From: Astropecten irregularis
Lineage: Eukaryota > Echinodermata > Asteroidea > Paxillosida > Astropectinidae
NCBI GenBank assembly: GCA_963971285.1
Contig: OZ020260.1
Span: 5,118,798-5,182,797 of the forward strand
Length of the DNA: 64,000 nucleotides
Reading direction: 5' to 3'
Position numbers and translations under genes: made by a program
Notes under the pieces: model-generated
Told to the model about the DNA's origin: nothing
Databases searched by the model: none
The model's input: only the letters and a program-made list of their open reading frames with translations
In this document: positions 54,601-58,764 of the stretch, one piece after another
Layout of the letters: each line of letters opens with the position of its first letter
Position numbering within the stretch: the first letter of the stretch is position 1

Positions 54601-57137
54601 ATATTTAATCATAGAAAGTCGAGGAAGTTAGTCATTATTTGAAACGTGTACAAAATAAGTTAATAATTTATATAAAATGTTGATTTCTTTATAGGGATCG
54701 AAAAAAGGGATGCATAGTCTGAGACATCACAGGGCCTTTTCACACTATTGTACTTTTTCAGGTAACCAGGGCCAATATGTTAAAGCCTAATTTGGGGCTT
54801 ATGCGCACTGCTACTTGTGAATTGTGATCGATCTATTTCATGGAATCTGTAAGCAAGACTTTCGGCATTTAATCGGTATATAGCGTAGAATTAATTTTGT
54901 TTATTCTGCTAACGCGCTGTCACATGCATTCTGCAGAAAGTCCTTAGCTTAGTATTACAAGTAAGAAAAATTTCCTTTGAAATATGCTTACCGTATGCAA
55001 TAAAAGTCTCCTATCGTTAGCGAAGAATTTTCGCTTACAGTAACAGATTCCATGAAATTGGGCCCATAGGTCAGTCACTTTGACATGGGTCAGACCCGTG
55101 TACAATCCAGAGATTGGCCTGTGTGCAGCCAACCCCAATCTTATGCCTACCCCATCCTGGTCCCACCCCAAGTCAACCCGACTCCACCCCAACCCTTTAA
55201 ATACCCGCACCCGGCACCCCACTCTCCAGCTCCTATACCCTGCCAAAATGAATTCCATATCTATTGGTATTGACTCAGAATTGATTCAGAATTTCTCAAC
55301 TTACAGTGTAGGGGAAGTACAAATCAGTGGTTCATGGTGAAAGAAAGGACTGATCAGGCATTCCTTCCCTTCCTTCGATTTTCCCCTGTAAAAATTGCCA
55401 CTTCCTTATAATAGCGGTCAAGACTAACTCTTCTCCAATAGATCTTCTTTCCAGCCTCTTCAATACCTACCCCAGGTTTTTAAAAATCATTGATGACGCA
55501 CACTGTAACTTGTATGTGCAATCATGCTTGGCTATGGTCCTGCCGCGTCGGAGAGTGAGTTGAAATCTGACTAATGACGCGTCATCATCTGGGTATATAC
55601 ACTTCATCCTGTAACAAACCCCGTTACTCAAACCCCTCCGCATCGTGGCACGTAAACACGTGTCGCGGCTTGTCACCCACTTTGCGCCTTAACCCTTCCT
55701 AGTAGCCGGCTAATCCCAATAGCAGCCCCAAAACATGATCGGCCAAATCCCAGCGAGTGTCCCCCCTCTTCCAGCCAAGCCAGCCAGCCAGCCCTCCAAG
55801 TCCGTCACTTGGCCCGGCACTCAGCATCAGGGTAAAGACAGGGGAAATCCCAGGGGGGCTTATCCACTAAACAAACATAACCCCCTTCGGAGGGGGTCTG
55901 TGATGATGTCCCCCCTCCCCTCCATCATGATGATCAAGCCACTTCTTGATAGACACGCAAAGTCCCAGGGGAAAGCTCGGTCTGAGCCCTCTTCTTGCCC
56001 CCCCTAACACCCCCCTCCCCCTCCTCCTCCTCCAACAATACCAACGTACAGTGTTTCATCTTCCTAGACAGTCTGAGCTATAGTTGGGTTCGGTTTTTTG
56101 TTTTGCTGCCTCAGCTTTGTGATTCATTGTCTTCAATTTTCTTTGTCTTGTCTCCTGGGTTTTTTTTTTTAATGCAAGGTTTTTTTTGTGTTTAGTCATT
56201 GTGTTTGATACTGGTGTAATTTTTTTTTATTAGGAATAGTGAGTCAGGTTTGAGTCGGGTGCAAAAAGGTTGGCCGTGGGCTTTTGATTTTAAGCCCAGG
56301 TTCATACTTTGTGCAAAGCTAAACTGACGTCATCACCTGGGTATTCGCAAAGAAGGTTCGCACGAAGTTGAATGTACATGTAAATTCCGAATTGTGGGAA
56401 TAAGTGTTCGCTGCGAATTGATCACTTCAAATTCTTTTTTTTTTTGCTTTGTAAATTGATTGAAGTGTGATCTTGGCTTTAGAATAGTCATTGGATGTCT
56501 TTAAGTCTGGCAATTTATTTTTTGTTTCTTTCTTTTTTTGCTTGTCATTTGTTGGTGTTATTTTTGTCTTTCCAGAACTATTTACTACGCCCATATTTTA
56601 CAGTGTATTAAACACCGTTATAACAAACAAGGCGGGATGCACAGATATTGTCCATTATAGTGGTCATTTGTTATATATACTCAGTGATTTAAAGAACCTA
56701 TTCGATATGTATTGTACACAAAAATGGGAGCCATGAGAGAAATGAGAGTTTTTTTGGCATCGTGTGAAAAGGCCTTTAGATGTACCGTAATCGGAGTTGA
56801 AAACAAATTTTTTCATGGTCCATGCTCCTTGTCTACATTGTCTAATTCAGGTGCGGACGTAGACTGGGACCGGCTGTCCCTGGACGTGGCCGGACTCCTC
56901 CAGACAGGCTCGGCCCTTGCAGCCACCGCCTCCTCCTGCAACCTCCTGCCCACTCCGACCGGCAGCGAGTGTTCCTACGCGTCCGTGGAGTCCTCTGCCT
57001 CTTCCAACACCCTGGTCTGCCGGCCTAACCACCTGGTGGGGCTGGCGGGCCAGCAGCTGGTGCAGTGCCTGGGAAGGTTCAGTCGGTTCCTGGTGGGCGG
57101 CGGAGGTGGTGGATCTGATCCGGATGACAGCAACTAA
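15264..57137 (+). CDS. KIF14: KIF14, kinesin-like protein with FHA domain (27 coding exons)
   Basis: Exons: 15264-15622, 16440-16694, 17069-17159, 17426-17536, 18270-18322, 18699-18837, 19497-19613, 20522-20643, 21163-21335, 21475-21752, 22109-22293, 22471-22573, 22833-22978, 23517-23589, 24106-24180, 24653-24739, 25222-25423, 26165-26247, 26932-27096, 27668-27780, 28473-28567, 28763-28972, 29309-29523, 29823-29981, 30583-30723, 49749-49983, 56851-57137. Total 4272 nt, 1423 aa, every junction in phase. Order: short N-terminal extension, motor (~111-460), linker, FHA (~570-690), coiled coil (~700-860), helical tail. In the family, KIF14 is a kinesin-3-type motor that works with PRC1 and citron kinase at the central spindle and midbody in cytokinesis. 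The N-terminal extension is ~110 aa against ~350 aa in human KIF14; the rest is close in length. Intron 1 uses a GC donor. Introns 25 and 26 are 19.0 and 6.9 kb. Confidence 0.95.
15623..16439 (+). other. KIF14 intron 1, GC-AG type
   Basis: The exon ends GAC AG and the intron begins GCAAGTACC; the acceptor is TATTCGCAG. AG followed by GCAAGT is the strong consensus for GC-AG introns. Frame requires a phase-2 donor to join AG to A-GAG-AAG, which gives PFSDREKKQK as in other KIF14 proteins. The nearby GT at 15627 is in the wrong phase; the one at 15638 keeps frame but has a weak context and would add five residues. Confidence 0.75.
16440..21335 (+). CDS. KIF14: KIF14 exons 2-9: kinesin motor core
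   Basis: Part of the KIF14 entry. P-loop GQTGSGKS at residues 196-203 (exon 2), switch [10 protein letters not shown] at 318-326 (exon 6), switch II DLAGSE at 357-362 (exon 7). Also [13 protein letters not shown] (exon 4), [20 protein letters not shown] (exons 8-9) and [10 protein letters not shown] with the neck-like [12 protein letters not shown] (exon 9). All nucleotide-binding residues are intact, so this should be an active ATP-driven microtubule motor. Confidence 0.96.
16765..17018 (+). repeat. Impure (GTT/GCT)n trinucleotide tract in KIF14 intron 2
   Basis: About 250 bp of TTG/CTG/TTC triplets that ends close to the exon 3 polypyrimidine tract. Open in several frames as poly-L, poly-V/A or, antisense, poly-N/S, but with no coding signature. 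Confidence 0.9.
17675..17870. mobile_element. Inverted-repeat element in KIF14 intron 4
   Basis: Arms 17685-17711 and 17821-17847 are perfect 27-bp reverse complements (TTGCTATATCACATGATTCG then GGGCAAG). A 109-bp centre separates them. The right flank AGTGTCTTTAGTCTGGAGA matches the outer end of the older copy at 4750-4905. Confidence 0.75.
18325..18656. mobile_element. MITE filling KIF14 intron 5
   Basis: Family text begins within about 10 nt of the exon 5 donor: TTTGTCTGATCCAGCATGTA, GTGAGCTCAATCGGACATCT, AAACTGTTTTCGGACTTTG, AATCCTGTACTGTACCTTTA. It takes up most of the 376-bp intron. The left terminus (TTAAAGGTACA...) is missing, as if lost at the donor. Confidence 0.7.
18900..19496. 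mobile_element. Mosaic of four repeat fragments in KIF14 intron 6
   Basis: In order: a tRNA-like B box (GGTTCGATCCCGACTTGG at about 18949); a GCTTAGCACAAAAATTTGC fragment (~19005-19060); a palindromic CGTAACTTACTCTCAATC element (19065-19215); and an 'AAAGGTA' family end (19255-19425, ACTTTCAGG-like and AAAGTATGATAGTACC). Confidence 0.6.
19800..20480. repeat. GATCC minisatellite between inverted transposon ends, KIF14 intron 7
   Basis: About 550 bp (19890-20440) of degenerate ~11/22-bp units built from AGGATCCTCCTAAGATCCTG and variants. The left flank (19800-19890, CTGCTCATCAACCAAA then GCCTAACGTTTCGATC) matches one end of the GATCCTAGCAGGATC element. The right flank (20430-20475, GATCCTGCTAGGATCAAAAT then ACCCTCCTTAGTG) matches the same end inverted. 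The unit itself is the hairpin of that end. Confidence 0.8.
20925..21068. mobile_element. Palindromic AGGAGAG element in KIF14 intron 8
   Basis: Contains GGCAGCTCTCCTTAAATTG, TTAAGGAGCTC, TTTCACTCTCCTTGGAAAG and GTGATCATTCTCACTCTCC, ending AAAATCAAGGCCTGG. The element at 36722-36860 is the same family inverted (CAGGCCTTGATTTTTAAGG ...). No coding capacity. Confidence 0.65.
21475..21752 (+). CDS. KIF14: KIF14 exon 10: post-motor coiled-coil linker
   Basis: Part of the KIF14 entry. Begins [12 protein letters not shown], then a G/P-rich turn, then a heptad-like run ([33 protein letters not shown]). It bridges motor and FHA domain as in other KIF14 proteins. The exon is GC-rich. Confidence 0.92.
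22109..22978 (+). CDS. KIF14: KIF14 exons 11-13: FHA domain
   Basis: Part of the KIF14 entry. Contains [78 protein letters not shown] and [14 protein letters not shown]. This is the kinesin-3-type FHA phosphothreonine-binding fold. The usual FHA pattern G(K)-x(n)-S-H-x-I is partly kept as [12 protein letters not shown]. The exon 13 end ([13 protein letters not shown]) starts the next coiled coil. Confidence 0.94.
22640..22710 (-). other. Hammerhead-like hairpin relic, KIF14 intron 12
   Basis: On the minus strand ATGAAGATGAACAGAATATG then CTGTCCGAAACGTCGGG: a near CUGAAGA box, a short stem-loop, then GAAAC. This is the arrangement of the hammerhead cores in the terminal repeats of Penelope-like elements. 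The first C of the box is changed and one stem pair is lost, so cleavage is unlikely. Confidence 0.4.
23112..23445 (+). repeat. 10-bp minisatellite (TGATGACTTG)n in KIF14 intron 13
   Basis: About 30 tandem units of TGATGACTTG with C/T and G/A variation and occasional 1-2-nt insertions that shift the phase. It lies 70 bp before exon 14. No spacers of the CRISPR type. Confidence 0.9.
23517..25423 (+). CDS. KIF14: KIF14 exons 14-17: central coiled coil
   Basis: Part of the KIF14 entry; roughly residues 711-857. Charged, heptad-rich sequence: [32 protein letters not shown]-type runs ([18 protein letters not shown]), [54 protein letters not shown]. Exon 17 has two usable donors, after 25423 and after 25432 (stronger, G then GTAAGT). 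Both are phase 1 and differ by three residues (GEL). Confidence 0.92.
23725..23840. mobile_element. GATCCTAGCAGGATC element end, KIF14 intron 14
   Basis: CTGCTCATCAGCCAAAATGA, AATGCTTAAAGTTAGGAGGG, CCTGACGCGTTTTGATCCTA and GCAGGATCTTTCTCAAAGG. It is the best-preserved example of the terminus shared with 6025-6250, 19800-20480, 53405-53510 and 60620-60690. Confidence 0.7.
24780..25032. mobile_element. MITE, 'GGGGCCAATTTCAT' family, KIF14 intron 16
   Basis: Left end GGGGCCAATGTCATAGAACT and GCTTAAGCACC; right end GTGCTTAAGCAGCTCTG and TAAAATTAGCCCC. It is the CTTAAGCACC subfamily; a partial sister copy is at 29080-29275. Confidence 0.7.
25470..25652. mobile_element. Palindromic 'CAGGCCTTGAATTT' element, KIF14 intron 17
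   Basis: Ends ACAGGCCTTGAATTTGGTTC and GTTAAATTCAAGGCTTG are inverted. The interior has CATTGCAAGGGGCACTTCCA and AAGAACCAGGGCAAAGAAGG. A sister copy lies at 33975-34135. Confidence 0.65.
26165..30723 (+). CDS. KIF14: KIF14 exons 18-25: C-terminal helical region
   Basis: Part of the KIF14 entry. Exon 18 [19 protein letters not shown] and exon 19 [20 protein letters not shown] and [12 protein letters not shown] match the conserved KIF14 post-coil block. Exon 20 is acidic ([19 protein letters not shown]). Exons 22-25 are helical, e.g. [39 protein letters not shown] and [20 protein letters not shown]. In the family this region binds citron kinase and other midbody partners. Confidence 0.9.
28086..28247. 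mobile_element. 'GCTCCGCACT' MITE with perfect TGACGTCA, KIF14 intron 20
   Basis: Starts CAATAGCGCTCCGCACTAAT and ends AGTGCGGAGCGCTATTG. TGACGTCA, an exact CRE palindrome, sits just inside the left end. Interior CAGACAAACATTG and GCACGTGCATGG match the copies at 1649 and 50047. Confidence 0.75.
28318..28372 (-). other. Hammerhead-like hairpin, KIF14 intron 20
   Basis: On the minus strand CTCCTGATGATGACTAGAGC then AGGCTAGTCGAAACGTTGAG. It has an exact CUGAUGA box, a perfect 6-bp stem (GACTAG/CTAGTC) with loop AGCAGG, and GAAAC directly after. This is the stem II core of type I hammerheads found in Penelope-like terminal repeats. One unpaired U follows the box, and I see no convincing stem III with a cleavable NUH, so activity is doubtful. 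Confidence 0.5.
29002..29082 (+). mobile_element. tRNA-derived SINE head, KIF14 intron 22
   Basis: GGGGTGCTGTGGCCTAGTGG then TCTGGCGTG is an A-box-like start; GATTGTTGGTTTGAGCTGG is a decayed B box. It belongs with the minus-strand copy at 31970-32150 and the tails at 44055-44185 and 48745-48990. Confidence 0.6.
29543..29690. mobile_element. Palindromic MITE, KIF14 intron 23
   Basis: GGGGTCGATTTCACGAAGAC and CTACGATCGATCGTAACTCC at the left; TACGATGAGTTCGATGAAAT and CGATCCC at the right. Sister of 10400, 19065 and 43870. It starts 20 bp into the intron. Confidence 0.75.
30098..30275. mobile_element. Inverted-repeat element with internal tRNA-like T arm, KIF14 intron 24
   Basis: Ends GGCTTGCCCTTCAC and GTGAAGGGCTAGC are near-inverted. 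Between them GTGGGTTCGAATCCCAC forms a perfect 5-bp tRNA T arm (B box) followed by CTGAGCTAGC. It could be a SINE fragment whose ends happen to be inverted. Confidence 0.6.
31516..31958. mobile_element. MITE with 'AATAGACCGATCCA' ends
   Basis: Left AATAGACCGATCCATTAAGC and CCCGCCC; right GGGCGTGGCCTACTGGATCG and GTCTATT, inverted over about 27 bp. The 443-bp interior includes CAGCCATTTTGGTGATC and a CpG-rich stretch near 31855-31905. Only copy in the window; no transposase frame. Confidence 0.75.
31970..32150 (-). mobile_element. tRNA-derived SINE, minus strand
   Basis: Minus strand: ACTGTGATGCCTAGTGACCA (A-box region), GGTCTTGTGG, GTGGGTTCGAGTCCAGCCAT (B box), then GTGCTTGCGTTCTTGGGCAA, the tail typical of this SINE. 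Confidence 0.7.
32211..32588. mobile_element. 'GGGGCCAATTTCAT' MITE interrupted by a SINE
   Basis: GGCCAATTTCATGGAGCTGC ... TTGTGCTAAGCAGGG ... GTGAAATTGGCCC. A 124-bp SINE-derived insert (32403-32526) splits the left third of the element. Confidence 0.75.
32403..32526. mobile_element. SINE insertion with 12-bp target duplication
   Basis: Flanked by AGACAGAAATTT on both sides (32391-32402 and 32527-32538). The insert contains SINE tail text in both directions: TCACTGAAAAGTGAACAAAG on the left and CTTTGTTCACTTTTCAA on the right, with CCCGCTCCAGTCAATTTTTC. A 5' inversion of this sort is a known by-product of LINE-type target-primed insertion. Confidence 0.75.
33098..33465. mobile_element. Complete 'AAAGGTAGTATCATACTTTGGT' MITE
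   Basis: Left TTAAAGGTAGTATCATACTT and TGGT; right ACCAAAGTATGATACTACCT and TTAA, a perfect terminal inverted repeat of about 24 bp. This copy defines the family. The inner part has a palindromic GATCTTTTAAAAGATC. Confidence 0.85.
33975..34135. mobile_element. Second 'CAGGCCTTGAATTT' element
   Basis: CAGGCCTTGAATTTGGTTCT at the left and GTTAAATTTAAGGTTTG at the right; interior as at 25470-25652. Confidence 0.65.
34338..34712. mobile_element. 'AAAGGTAGTATCATACTTTGGT' MITE copy
   Basis: Left TTAAAGGTAGTATCATACTT; right ACCAAAGTATGAAATTACCT. It has a small duplicated AGCACAGTAGCACACCGAAA near the left end relative to the family. Confidence 0.75.
35000..36720. other. Mostly non-repetitive part of KIF14 intron 25
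   Basis: No repeat family of this window matches most of it. 36180-36660 is GC-rich (GCGGCGGCGG near 36217, CCGGCGGGGGGCCCCGG near 36307) and pyrimidine-rich towards its end. A GA microsatellite lies at 36168-36185. No gene is seen; a regulatory role is possible but unsupported. Confidence 0.35.
36722..36860. mobile_element. Palindromic AGGAGAG element
   Basis: CAGGCCTTGATTTTTAAGGA, GTGATCACTCTCCTTAGC, GGAGAGTGAAAAAAAGAGCT and ATTTAAGGAGAGCTGCC; inverse of the intron 8 copy. Confidence 0.65.
37385..37575. mobile_element. Partial 'GTACAATACATGATTGGT' MITE
   Basis: AAGATCAAAACCATTCTTCA, GTGACTCAGATGTCCGATTG, ACATTTTGGATCAGACAAAG, TGACCTTAACCAATCCTGTA; only the right half, in inverse orientation. 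Confidence 0.7.
37799..37949. mobile_element. GACGCGTCGCA palindromic MITE
   Basis: Ends GGGGCCGATTTCATAAAACT and GCTTTATGAAATCGGCCCCT are inverted. The interior repeats TGCGACGCGTCGCA twice (about 37820 and 37875), itself a near-perfect palindrome, plus TTGCGACTCGTCGCA. It is unusually CpG-rich. Confidence 0.8.
38209..38527. mobile_element. MITE with TTGTTGTGTTG ends
   Basis: Left CCGGAAAAAAAAAATTGTTG and TGTTGCCCTCA; right TGAGGACAACACAACAATTT and a T-run before CGG. Inverted internal GACCGACC/GGTCGG blocks. 319 bp, no coding capacity. Confidence 0.8.
39290..39680. other. Non-repetitive segment in KIF14 intron 25
   Basis: Matches no repeat family here. Contains GAGTAATTAAACATC (homeodomain-like TAATTA core) and GCCGCCGCCGCCGCTG then a GTGTGTGT tract. 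No exon signal. Candidate for conservation testing only. Confidence 0.3.
40080..40215. repeat. Dispersed repeat shared with 57740-57885
   Basis: GACTTGAGTGTTGCTCTT, TAATTTTGTTCAATTCGATT, GCGTTTCTTTTGTGGCTCAG in the same order as GACTTGAGTGTTGCTCTT ... TCGTTTCTTTTGTGGCTCAG at 57740. Ends TCAGTATA. Class unknown. Confidence 0.65.
40885..41250. repeat. Diverged local duplication in KIF14 intron 25
   Basis: 40898-41012 and 41156-41245 share in order GTGGATG, AGTCAATTACA, GATGACAGT, AGGAAATCTC and GTTCC, with indels between. This is unlike the mobile families elsewhere in the window. Confidence 0.55.
41600..41830. mobile_element. MITE, 'GGCTCCGAC...' family, inverse copy
   Basis: TTGGAAACCGAGGCTCAGGC, ATATAGGTTGTGGTTTTCC, AAATAGAGAATCTACTTCCG and TTATTTTAGAATGGATTC; inverse of 10562-10790. 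Confidence 0.65.
42645..42872. mobile_element. Partial 'GTACAATACATGATTGGT' MITE
   Basis: TTCTGCATGTACATGAAATG, GACCTCAATCGGAAATCTGA, TGGTTTTGATCTTACCCCGA and TACACCATTTCAGGCGGATA. The left terminus is missing. Confidence 0.65.
43870..44025. mobile_element. Palindromic MITE
   Basis: GGGGTCGATTTCACAAAGCC, TTGAGTTACGATTTTTTTTC, AAGGATAACCCATCGTATCC, TACGATTGATAGTAAGTTAC. Sister of 29543-29690. Confidence 0.75.
44055..44185. mobile_element. Degenerate SINE tail
   Basis: CTGTATAAAGTGTGCATTAC, CATCTCTACCCTCACTCCC, ATGTTACAAAGTGCCTCGCT and CAGGGACACAATTACAAG match the 48745-48990 copy. Confidence 0.55.
44185..44435 (+). repeat. Tandem ~50-60-bp repeat with tRNA-like boxes
   Basis: Five to six units of GGGCTGGATTTGAACCTCAC-like sequence followed by TTTGTAGGTAGATTTTGTT. 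One unit keeps GGATTCGAATCC. The unit appears to come from a SINE B-box region adjoining TTTGTAGGTAGA. Confidence 0.75.
44805..45345. mobile_element. 'GTACAATACATGATTGGT' MITE split by a younger insertion
   Basis: Left TTAAAGGTACATCACAGGAT and TGGTAACATG; right CTGCTCTGTGACCTTTACCA and ATCATGTATTATACC. Interrupted at 45098-45271 by another element. Confidence 0.75.
45098..45271. mobile_element. 174-bp MITE with TA target duplication, nested
   Basis: Terminal inverted repeat TAGAGGTTATTCAC ... GTGAATAACCTCTA, with inner arms GATTGGCCGTCAAGC and GCTTGACGGCCAATGACATC. TA on both sides (45096-45097, 45272-45273). The host element reads through cleanly as CATGTA-C/GTGCTGGATCAGAC when the insert is removed. 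TA targeting is the Tc1/mariner hallmark. Confidence 0.85.
45975..46650. mobile_element. Cluster: CTCCGGCTC MITE, GGGCCAATTTCAT MITE, partial CTCCGGCTC MITE
   Basis: 45975-46245: CCTCGGCTCTGGCTACAGC ... GAGCCGGGGTTTGGAAAAGG. 46268-46500: GGGCCAATTTCATGGAGCTG ... GTGCTAAGCAGGGCC. 46497-46650: GAGGCTTTTGGCTGTGG ... GGATGACAGAGCTGGAGCC. Confidence 0.7.
46955..47588 (+). repeat. Tandem array, ~183-bp unit, about 3.4 copies
   Basis: Unit starts GAGAGAAATAC at 46963, 47144, 47329 and 47512 (spacings 181-185). Each carries ATTTTTTATGCTTAGCACAA, GCAGAGGACCAGTTGCAAG and CTGACCCCATATGACTGACC. It seems built partly from the GCTTAGCACAA element. Confidence 0.85.
48745..48990 (-). mobile_element. tRNA-derived SINE (tail and middle)
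   Basis: GGTACCCATTTACACCTGGG, CAATATGTAACAAAGCGTC, TTGCCCAAGGACACAAGCAC and a decayed B box TTTTAAACCCACAATCTG. Confidence 0.65.
49396..49478. repeat. Long G run facing a long C run
   Basis: G-rich 49399-49420 and C-rich 49441-49476 are separated by CTATGGCACAATTTGGGGGA. The runs are complementary and could fold as a hairpin, or the G run as a quadruplex. Base counts in such runs are unreliable. Confidence 0.8.
49749..49983 (+). CDS. KIF14: KIF14 exon 26
   Basis: Part of the KIF14 entry. Phase 0 in, phase 1 out; codes [37 protein letters not shown] and [20 protein letters not shown]. Isolated by 19.0 kb upstream and 6.9 kb downstream. The GC content and open frame stand out sharply from the flanking repeats. 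Confidence 0.9.
50047..50251. mobile_element. 'GCTCCGCACT' MITE
   Basis: CAATTAGCACTCCGCACTAA ... TGTGACGTCATTAGTGCGGA then GCGCTATT. TGACGTCA is again present, here near the right end. Interior ATGCATGTGCATGCATG is palindromic. Confidence 0.75.
50261..50490. mobile_element. 89-bp tandem duplication at the end of a GGGCCTGTTTGT MITE
   Basis: 50261-50349 and 50350-50436 are near-identical (TGCCTCACGTGGCACGGCCC ... TTTTAGCGTATCCTGCAT). The second copy continues into GCCTGAAACATACAGGCCC, the inverse of GGGCCTGTTTGTTTCAGG, so the duplication took in one end of a ~100-bp inverted-repeat element. A diverged copy is at 52275-52395. Confidence 0.75.
50640..51275. mobile_element. Two 'GTACAATACATGATTGGT' MITEs in opposite orientation
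   Basis: 50643-51012 runs left to right (TTAAAGGTATACTACATGAT ... CCAATCCTGTACTATACC). 51005-51275 runs in the opposite direction (TTAAAATATTTCCATCTGAA ... CCTTTTAATACCAATCATGC). Together they form a large imperfect palindrome. Confidence 0.75.
51765..52276. mobile_element. hAT-like element copy C
   Basis: Interior nearly identical to 3534-4075 (AATAGTTTCTACTGTTCCAA, TCAGCAAATGTTCCCGAGTC, CCCTTTATAGGTATCGGACC). The right end is kept (GTACACCGTTAC); the left end is lost or replaced. Confidence 0.75.
52590..53060. other. GC-richer, non-repetitive segment in KIF14 intron 26
   Basis: Matches none of the window's repeat families. Open on several frames, but no frame shows a recognisable domain or codon bias. 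A regulatory role would need conservation data. Confidence 0.3.
53405..53510. mobile_element. GATCCTAGCAGGATC element end, inverse
   Basis: AAAGATCCTGCTAGGATCGA, AGCGCTTCAGGCCCTCCTCC, GGCCAATGAGCAGTTTGTAG; inverse of 23725-23840. Confidence 0.65.
53520..53730. mobile_element. Two adjacent copies of a TACACGGGTTTACACTTCG MITE
   Basis: The second copy (53637-53729) has perfect ends ATACACGGGTTTACACTTCG / CGAAGTGTAAACCCGTGTAT. Both copies contain CTTCAAAACGAGGCACTT and CACGCATGCGCACTTTTCG. The first keeps CAGCCATCTTAGATTTTG, which the second has lost. Confidence 0.8.
54100..54325. mobile_element. 'AAAGGTAGTATCATACTTTGGT' MITE, deleted copy
   Basis: TTAAAGGTAGTATCATACTT joined to the inner part in reverse order (GCAGATTCATGGGCAAAAAT, ACGGTGCCCACTTTTTTGAG, TTTACTCTTTTCTGGATAAA). 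Confidence 0.65.
56851..57137 (+). CDS. KIF14: KIF14 terminal exon 27
   Basis: Part of the KIF14 entry. The acceptor TCTAATTCAG joins phase 1 to give [20 protein letters not shown], a helical middle, [19 protein letters not shown] and the end [13 protein letters not shown] before TAA. GC-rich with a poly-glycine stretch. Human KIF14 continues somewhat longer, so the extreme tail is not conserved. Confidence 0.88.
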
Positions 57138-57888
57138 GGTACCCAAATCAAACTGACCCACTGTCTTTTTTTTTGGTAATCAATCAATTCAAATCCTTCT
57201 CACATTCTGGGGCCAATTTCATAGAGATGCTTAGCACAAAAAAATTGCTTAGCACAAAAATGGCTTGTCCAATATATAAAAACAAACTACCATTGAAAAA
57301 TCGATTTGATATTCCCCTCCACCTCCCCCCCCCCCCCTCTCCATCTTCCCCCTGTATTATGTCTTTTCCTGTCGGCTGCCTTTACCTTGCAATTGGGATG
57401 GAGAAGCCATTGGGTGTCAATTTTGCAGGCTTGCCGCGCCTGAGTCCCGAAGGTCGCTCCACAATTAGCCACGCTTCTGCTCTCACCATTGCCAACACAT
57501 TTCACCCTTAATTTAATTTTAAAGATGCACTGCCAGATGGAGTCTCCCTTTTTTTTATGCTCGCCAAAAGTTATGGTGCAAATGAACTTGAACCCGTAGC
57601 TTGTATTCGAGGTACTGTACAGTATACAAATACCACATGGTTTGAGGGTGGACAGTCGATACTAGCTCCCGAGGTGTTGGAAGTTGACAAACTATGGAAC
57701 TAGTTTGTCAACTTCAAACACCTTCAACAAAATTTGGTACCAAGTTTTTGACTTGAGTGTTGCTCTTTTTGTCCTAATTTTGTTGAATTTGATTCATCTA
57801 AAACAGCCGCACTGTCATGTCAAAATCATGACACTAAAGTAAATGGACCCATTGTTTTCGTTTCTTTTGTGGCTCAGTATATACATAG
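57138..57888. other. KIF14 3' flank
   Basis: No gene. Contains a truncated GGGGCCAATTTCATAGAGAT MITE (57209-57300) cut by a C-run, and the repeat shared with 40080-40215 (57740-57885). A canonical AATAAA is absent for about 1.5 kb; the first good one is at 58722-58727. Confidence 0.5.
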
Positions 57889-58435
57889 GGAACAAAGGGA
57901 TGTCCACACAAGAATTGCAAACAAACATGGGCGTGTCAGGGGTGTGTCAGCCAACAAAGCAGCAAGTAAACAGCTCCAATCCACTGCCAATACCCACCAA
58001 TTGTTTCTGAAAAGCCACAGGGGAAACAAAGGGACGTCCACACAAGGACTGCAAACAAACATGGGCGTGTCAGGGGCGTGTCAGCCAACAAAGCAGCAAG
58101 TAAACAGCTGCAATCCGCTGCCAATGCCCACCAATTGTTTGTGAAAAGCCACAAGGTATAAACAAAGGGTTGTCCACACAAGGATTGCAAACAAACATGG
58201 GCGTGTCAGGGGCGTGGCAGCCAACAAAGCAGCCAGTAAACAGCTTCAATCCACTGCCAATACCAGCCAATTGTTTCTGAAAAGCCACAGGGGGAGACAA
58301 AGGGACGTCCACACAAGGACTGCAAACAAACATGGGCGTGTCATGCAGCGAGACGGCAGCTGCATTCCATAGCTTAATACCCTGTCAATTGTTTCTGAAA
58401 AGCGGCATAGCCCGGCGAAATGCAAGTCATACACA
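57889..58435 (+). repeat. Tandem satellite, ~135-bp unit, about four copies
   Basis: Units start ACAAAGGGATGTCCACACAA-like at about 57892, 58026, 58162 and 58297 (spacing 134-136). Each unit has GCAAACAAACATGGGCGTGT, CAGCCAACAAAGCAGC and CCAATTGTTTCTGAAAAGCC. The fourth copy is partly replaced by GCAGCGAGACGGCAGCTGC. Open on both strands only because the unit lacks stops. Confidence 0.9.
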
Positions 58436-58721
58436 GGCATCGAGAGTTGAGAGGGATTTAGTTCTAAAGGACCCCCATGAACAGTACATTTCCTACATGA
58501 CTACTTGAATCTGTGGGATAATCACCCTTGAAATTGCAGAGTGGGATTGACAGTTATCGTAATATCATCTTCCCCCCAATCTCCCCATGCCCAACCCCCT
58601 TTTTCCATCTCCCCATCCCCCGGAAAGGAATCGGCAGTTGCTTAGCTCACTCTTCGCGGACAACAATTTAAGGGTCCAAGTGGAACATTGTGAACACTAA
58701 TACACTTTTCTTTTCTGACTC

Positions 58722-58727
58722 AATAAA
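58722..58727 (+). terminator. Possible distal poly(A) signal for KIF14
   Basis: AATAAA 1.58 kb after the stop codon, beyond the tandem array. It may be unrelated. Confidence 0.2.
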
Positions 58728-58764
58728 AGAAAAAAAACACTTATTAGTTTTGTAAATTGTTGGT

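Noticed and set aside
57869-58440. Repeat protein encoded by the tandem array (either strand)
   Set aside because: Unit spacing of 134-136 bp changes the frame between units, so no consistent protein repeat exists; satellites without stops give such ORFs.
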